NCBI GenBank assembly: GCA_036345935.2
Contig: JADWOT020001261.1
Span: forward strand, 1-64,000
DNA from: Taenia hydatigena
Lineage: Eukaryota > Platyhelminthes > Cestoda > Cyclophyllidea > Taeniidae
DNA: 64,000 bases
Direction of reading: 5' to 3'
Each line of letters starts with the position of its first letter. Within the stretch, counting starts at the first letter, position 1. The notes under the pieces are model-generated. The model was not told where the DNA came from, did not search any database, and saw only the letters and a program-made list of their open reading frames with translations. A program made the translations under genes and the position numbers. Positions 62,505 through 64,000 of the stretch are shown piece after piece.

Positions 62505-62745
62505 TGCGCCATCACCCAGTCTACTGGTCGCGCGGGCTTCTCGAAAGTGCTGCATTCTCGCGAGTCAAAAAGGCTTCAAATTTGGATTTCCTAAAATCGA
62601 CACCTCTTTTACCCTCCCTTTCTCCATTTCGTTTTCATCCTAATCTTCCTAATTGCCTCCATGGCACGTGTTTCTAGTGTCCAGCGCTTCGGTTGCTACC
62701 GCTAAAAGCACCTCAAAAGTCATGGAGTATGCTATTCACTGTTAA
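62505..62745 (+). repeat. Local inverted repeat, left arm
   Basis: Matches 63,540-63,745 in reverse complement: CTTCTCGAAAGTGCTGCATT, GATTTCCTAAAAT, GTGTTTCTAGTGTCCAGC and TGCTACnGCTAAAAGC. Spacing is conserved, at about 80% identity by eye. Confidence 0.8.
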
Positions 62746-62795
62746 GATATATTTCTACTCTTTTTCATGCCCTTCTCCTCTTTCCTTTTTTCCAG

Positions 62796-62970
62796 CTACT
62801 CTTCACCTCCACCTTCCGCTGTGGTCATGTCCTCCATCAGTGCTACTCATCATTATAATTATGGCAACCCAGTGGCAGAAGGCGAAGATACGAGCGAAGT
62901 CACTGATTTCGAGGCTGAAGGAGGCTTTCTGCTCCCAAATGCGAGGCCTGAGTTGGTTTTTCTGGATGAA
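62796..62970 (+). CDS. Candidate acidic exon, unknown gene
   Basis: After a strong acceptor (TTCCTTTTTTCCAG) an open frame reads YSSPPPSAVVMSSIS, then THHYNYGNPVAEGEDTSEV, TDFEAEGGFLLPNARPELVF and LDEM before a possible donor (ATG|GTAGCT). The acidic, low-hydrophobic composition is unlike neighbouring chance frames. No domain is recognised and no neighbouring exon was found. It sits in the space between the arms of the local inverted repeat. It may be one exon of a duplicated or decayed gene. Confidence 0.3.
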
Positions 62971-63539
62971 ATGGTAGCTGTACTAGGCATACTAGTGTTC
63001 ATTATTTCTACGACTTCGGCTCTTCCTGATTACCCTTGGTCATCTACATTACAGTTTCCATTTTCCTGGTCGGCACTACTTTTTCTTGTCACGCAAGGCG
63101 TGTATTTCTTGTCAACAGATCATTGTTAACAAGACTAGTGTTTGGATTCAAATCAATAAAGGCGATGAAAAGGGGTTAAGCTTGAGGTTTCTGCTAGGGA
63201 ATTGAGGTTGTGGGTAGCTTAGACGATGCAAATACTACTACTGGGTGAGGTCGCCCTACAGAAAATAGTACACAAAGACCGTCGAGACGTTGTCATCATG
63301 TGACTGGAGTGCGGGTAGTGAGCCTCCAGGGGAAGTTGAGGAGGGGAAGGAGGCATAGCAATTAGCGGTGAAGGAAGGGGGAGACAAAGGCAGGAGACGA
63401 CCAAAGTGTACCGATTGCTTAGGCATATGCTTACATTGGGGTGGTCTTCAATACCTCGACTAGACTCTTCCATCCCCTGACTCAGTGGTTACAGTACGCA
63501 ATGGCTATCGATATGGGGACCAGGAATGGAGGCAAAGTC

Positions 63540-63745
63540 TACCACTGCTGAGGCGCTTTTAGCAGTAGCAGCGACAGCGGTGCTGGACACTAGAAACACC
63601 CGTCACGAAGGCAACTAGAGTAAGGAAGACGAAAAAATGAGTGGAGTCTATTTTAGGAAATCTGAAGTTCAAGCGTTTTCGATTCGCAAGAATGCAGCAC
63701 TTTCGAGAAGTCCGTGAAGACAGTAGACTGGCGGATGGCGTATGC
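63540..63745 (-). repeat. Local inverted repeat, right arm
   Basis: Reverse partner of 62,505-62,745. The intervening 63,220-63,480 may be a much more diverged extension of the same duplication. Confidence 0.8.
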
Positions 63746-64000
63746 ATTTTCAAGGACACGCTTTATACATCAGTTAAGTAAAACAGAGTGAGAAGACGGA
63801 ATGAGAAGGGTAGGTATTACTGAGTTGGATAGATGGATCAAGAGACTGATGGGTAGGCCGATCGGTGGGTGTATAGGTAGATGGCTAGATAAGCTGACTG
63901 GTACACAATACATAGAGAGAGAGAAAAAAAGGCATTCGGCAATAGCACAGCAAGTGGTAGGCGAATGTGAGTTAACCGATCTCATTTTTATAGGCAGCAA
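63746..64000. other. Low-complexity tail with degenerate GATG/GATA motifs
   Basis: Irregular GATAGATGGAT, GGTAGATGGCTAGATAAG and GAGAGAGAGAAAAAAA tracts occur. No gene is seen before the window ends. Confidence 0.5.

Noticed and set aside
1..64000. CRISPR arrays, bacterial operons, toxin genes, endogenous viral genes, rRNA
   Set aside because: No regularly spaced short repeats, no tightly packed long ORFs, and no recognisable toxin, viral or rRNA sequence beyond the Ty3/gypsy polymerase relic described above.

Overview
The window is eukaryotic nuclear DNA, most likely from an invertebrate metazoan. Coding sequence is sparse. The introns I can place are short (about 100-165 nt) GT-AG introns. 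AATAAA poly(A) signals, TATA- and CCAAT-like promoter elements, a decayed Ty3/gypsy reverse transcriptase and a tRNA/SINE-like repeat family are present, and I see no operons or tRNA arrays. A parasitic flatworm would fit the short introns and 33-nt candidate microexons, but the sequence alone does not settle the taxon. The window looks like an accessory region built by repeated segmental duplication, inversion and decay.

1-22,842: a giant inverted repeat. The left arm (1-8,916) is mirrored by the right arm (12,774-22,842) around a unique spacer of about 3.9 kb. For the outer 8 kb, position x pairs with 22,843 minus x at near-identity. The inner 0.7 kb is visibly more diverged, and a segment of about 1.1 kb is tandemly duplicated in the right arm only. 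The left arm probably continues outside the window. Each arm ends in a broken 3' piece of the gene family described below. The spacer holds a classical C2H2 zinc-finger exon and a tRNA-like sequence. I found no convincing gene inside the arms.

22,843-58,745: a mosaic of paralogous modules. A gene family I do not recognise (about 280 aa) is present as an apparently intact copy on + (33,335-34,289), a broken copy on + (41,992-42,914) and an apparently intact copy on - (57,394-58,346). Each has a tiny first exon of 3-5 codons, an intron slot of about 85-107 nt and one long second exon. Flanking DNA was copied with the genes, giving modules at 22.4-23.6, 27.35-29.2 (reversed, gene-less), 33.0-37.2, 41.9-43.3 and 55.1-58.7 kb (reversed). 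Between them lie decayed pieces of other genes: a TKL (LIMK/TESK-like) protein kinase at 44.7-45.6 kb, a Ty3/gypsy polymerase at 38.8-39.2 kb, kelch motifs at 50.5-51.1 kb, and a 1-kb duplication shared by 43.3 and 47.8 kb.

49,500-64,000: a candidate spliced gene end with a 33-nt exon (49.5-50.1 kb), several copies of a composite SINE-like repeat whose head carries a short palindromic GTCACAC...GTGTGAC motif, a 24-bp perfect palindrome, and a local inverted repeat (62.5-63.7 kb) flanking an acidic candidate exon. The best candidate for something undescribed is the orphan family together with the modules and the palindrome that carry its copies.
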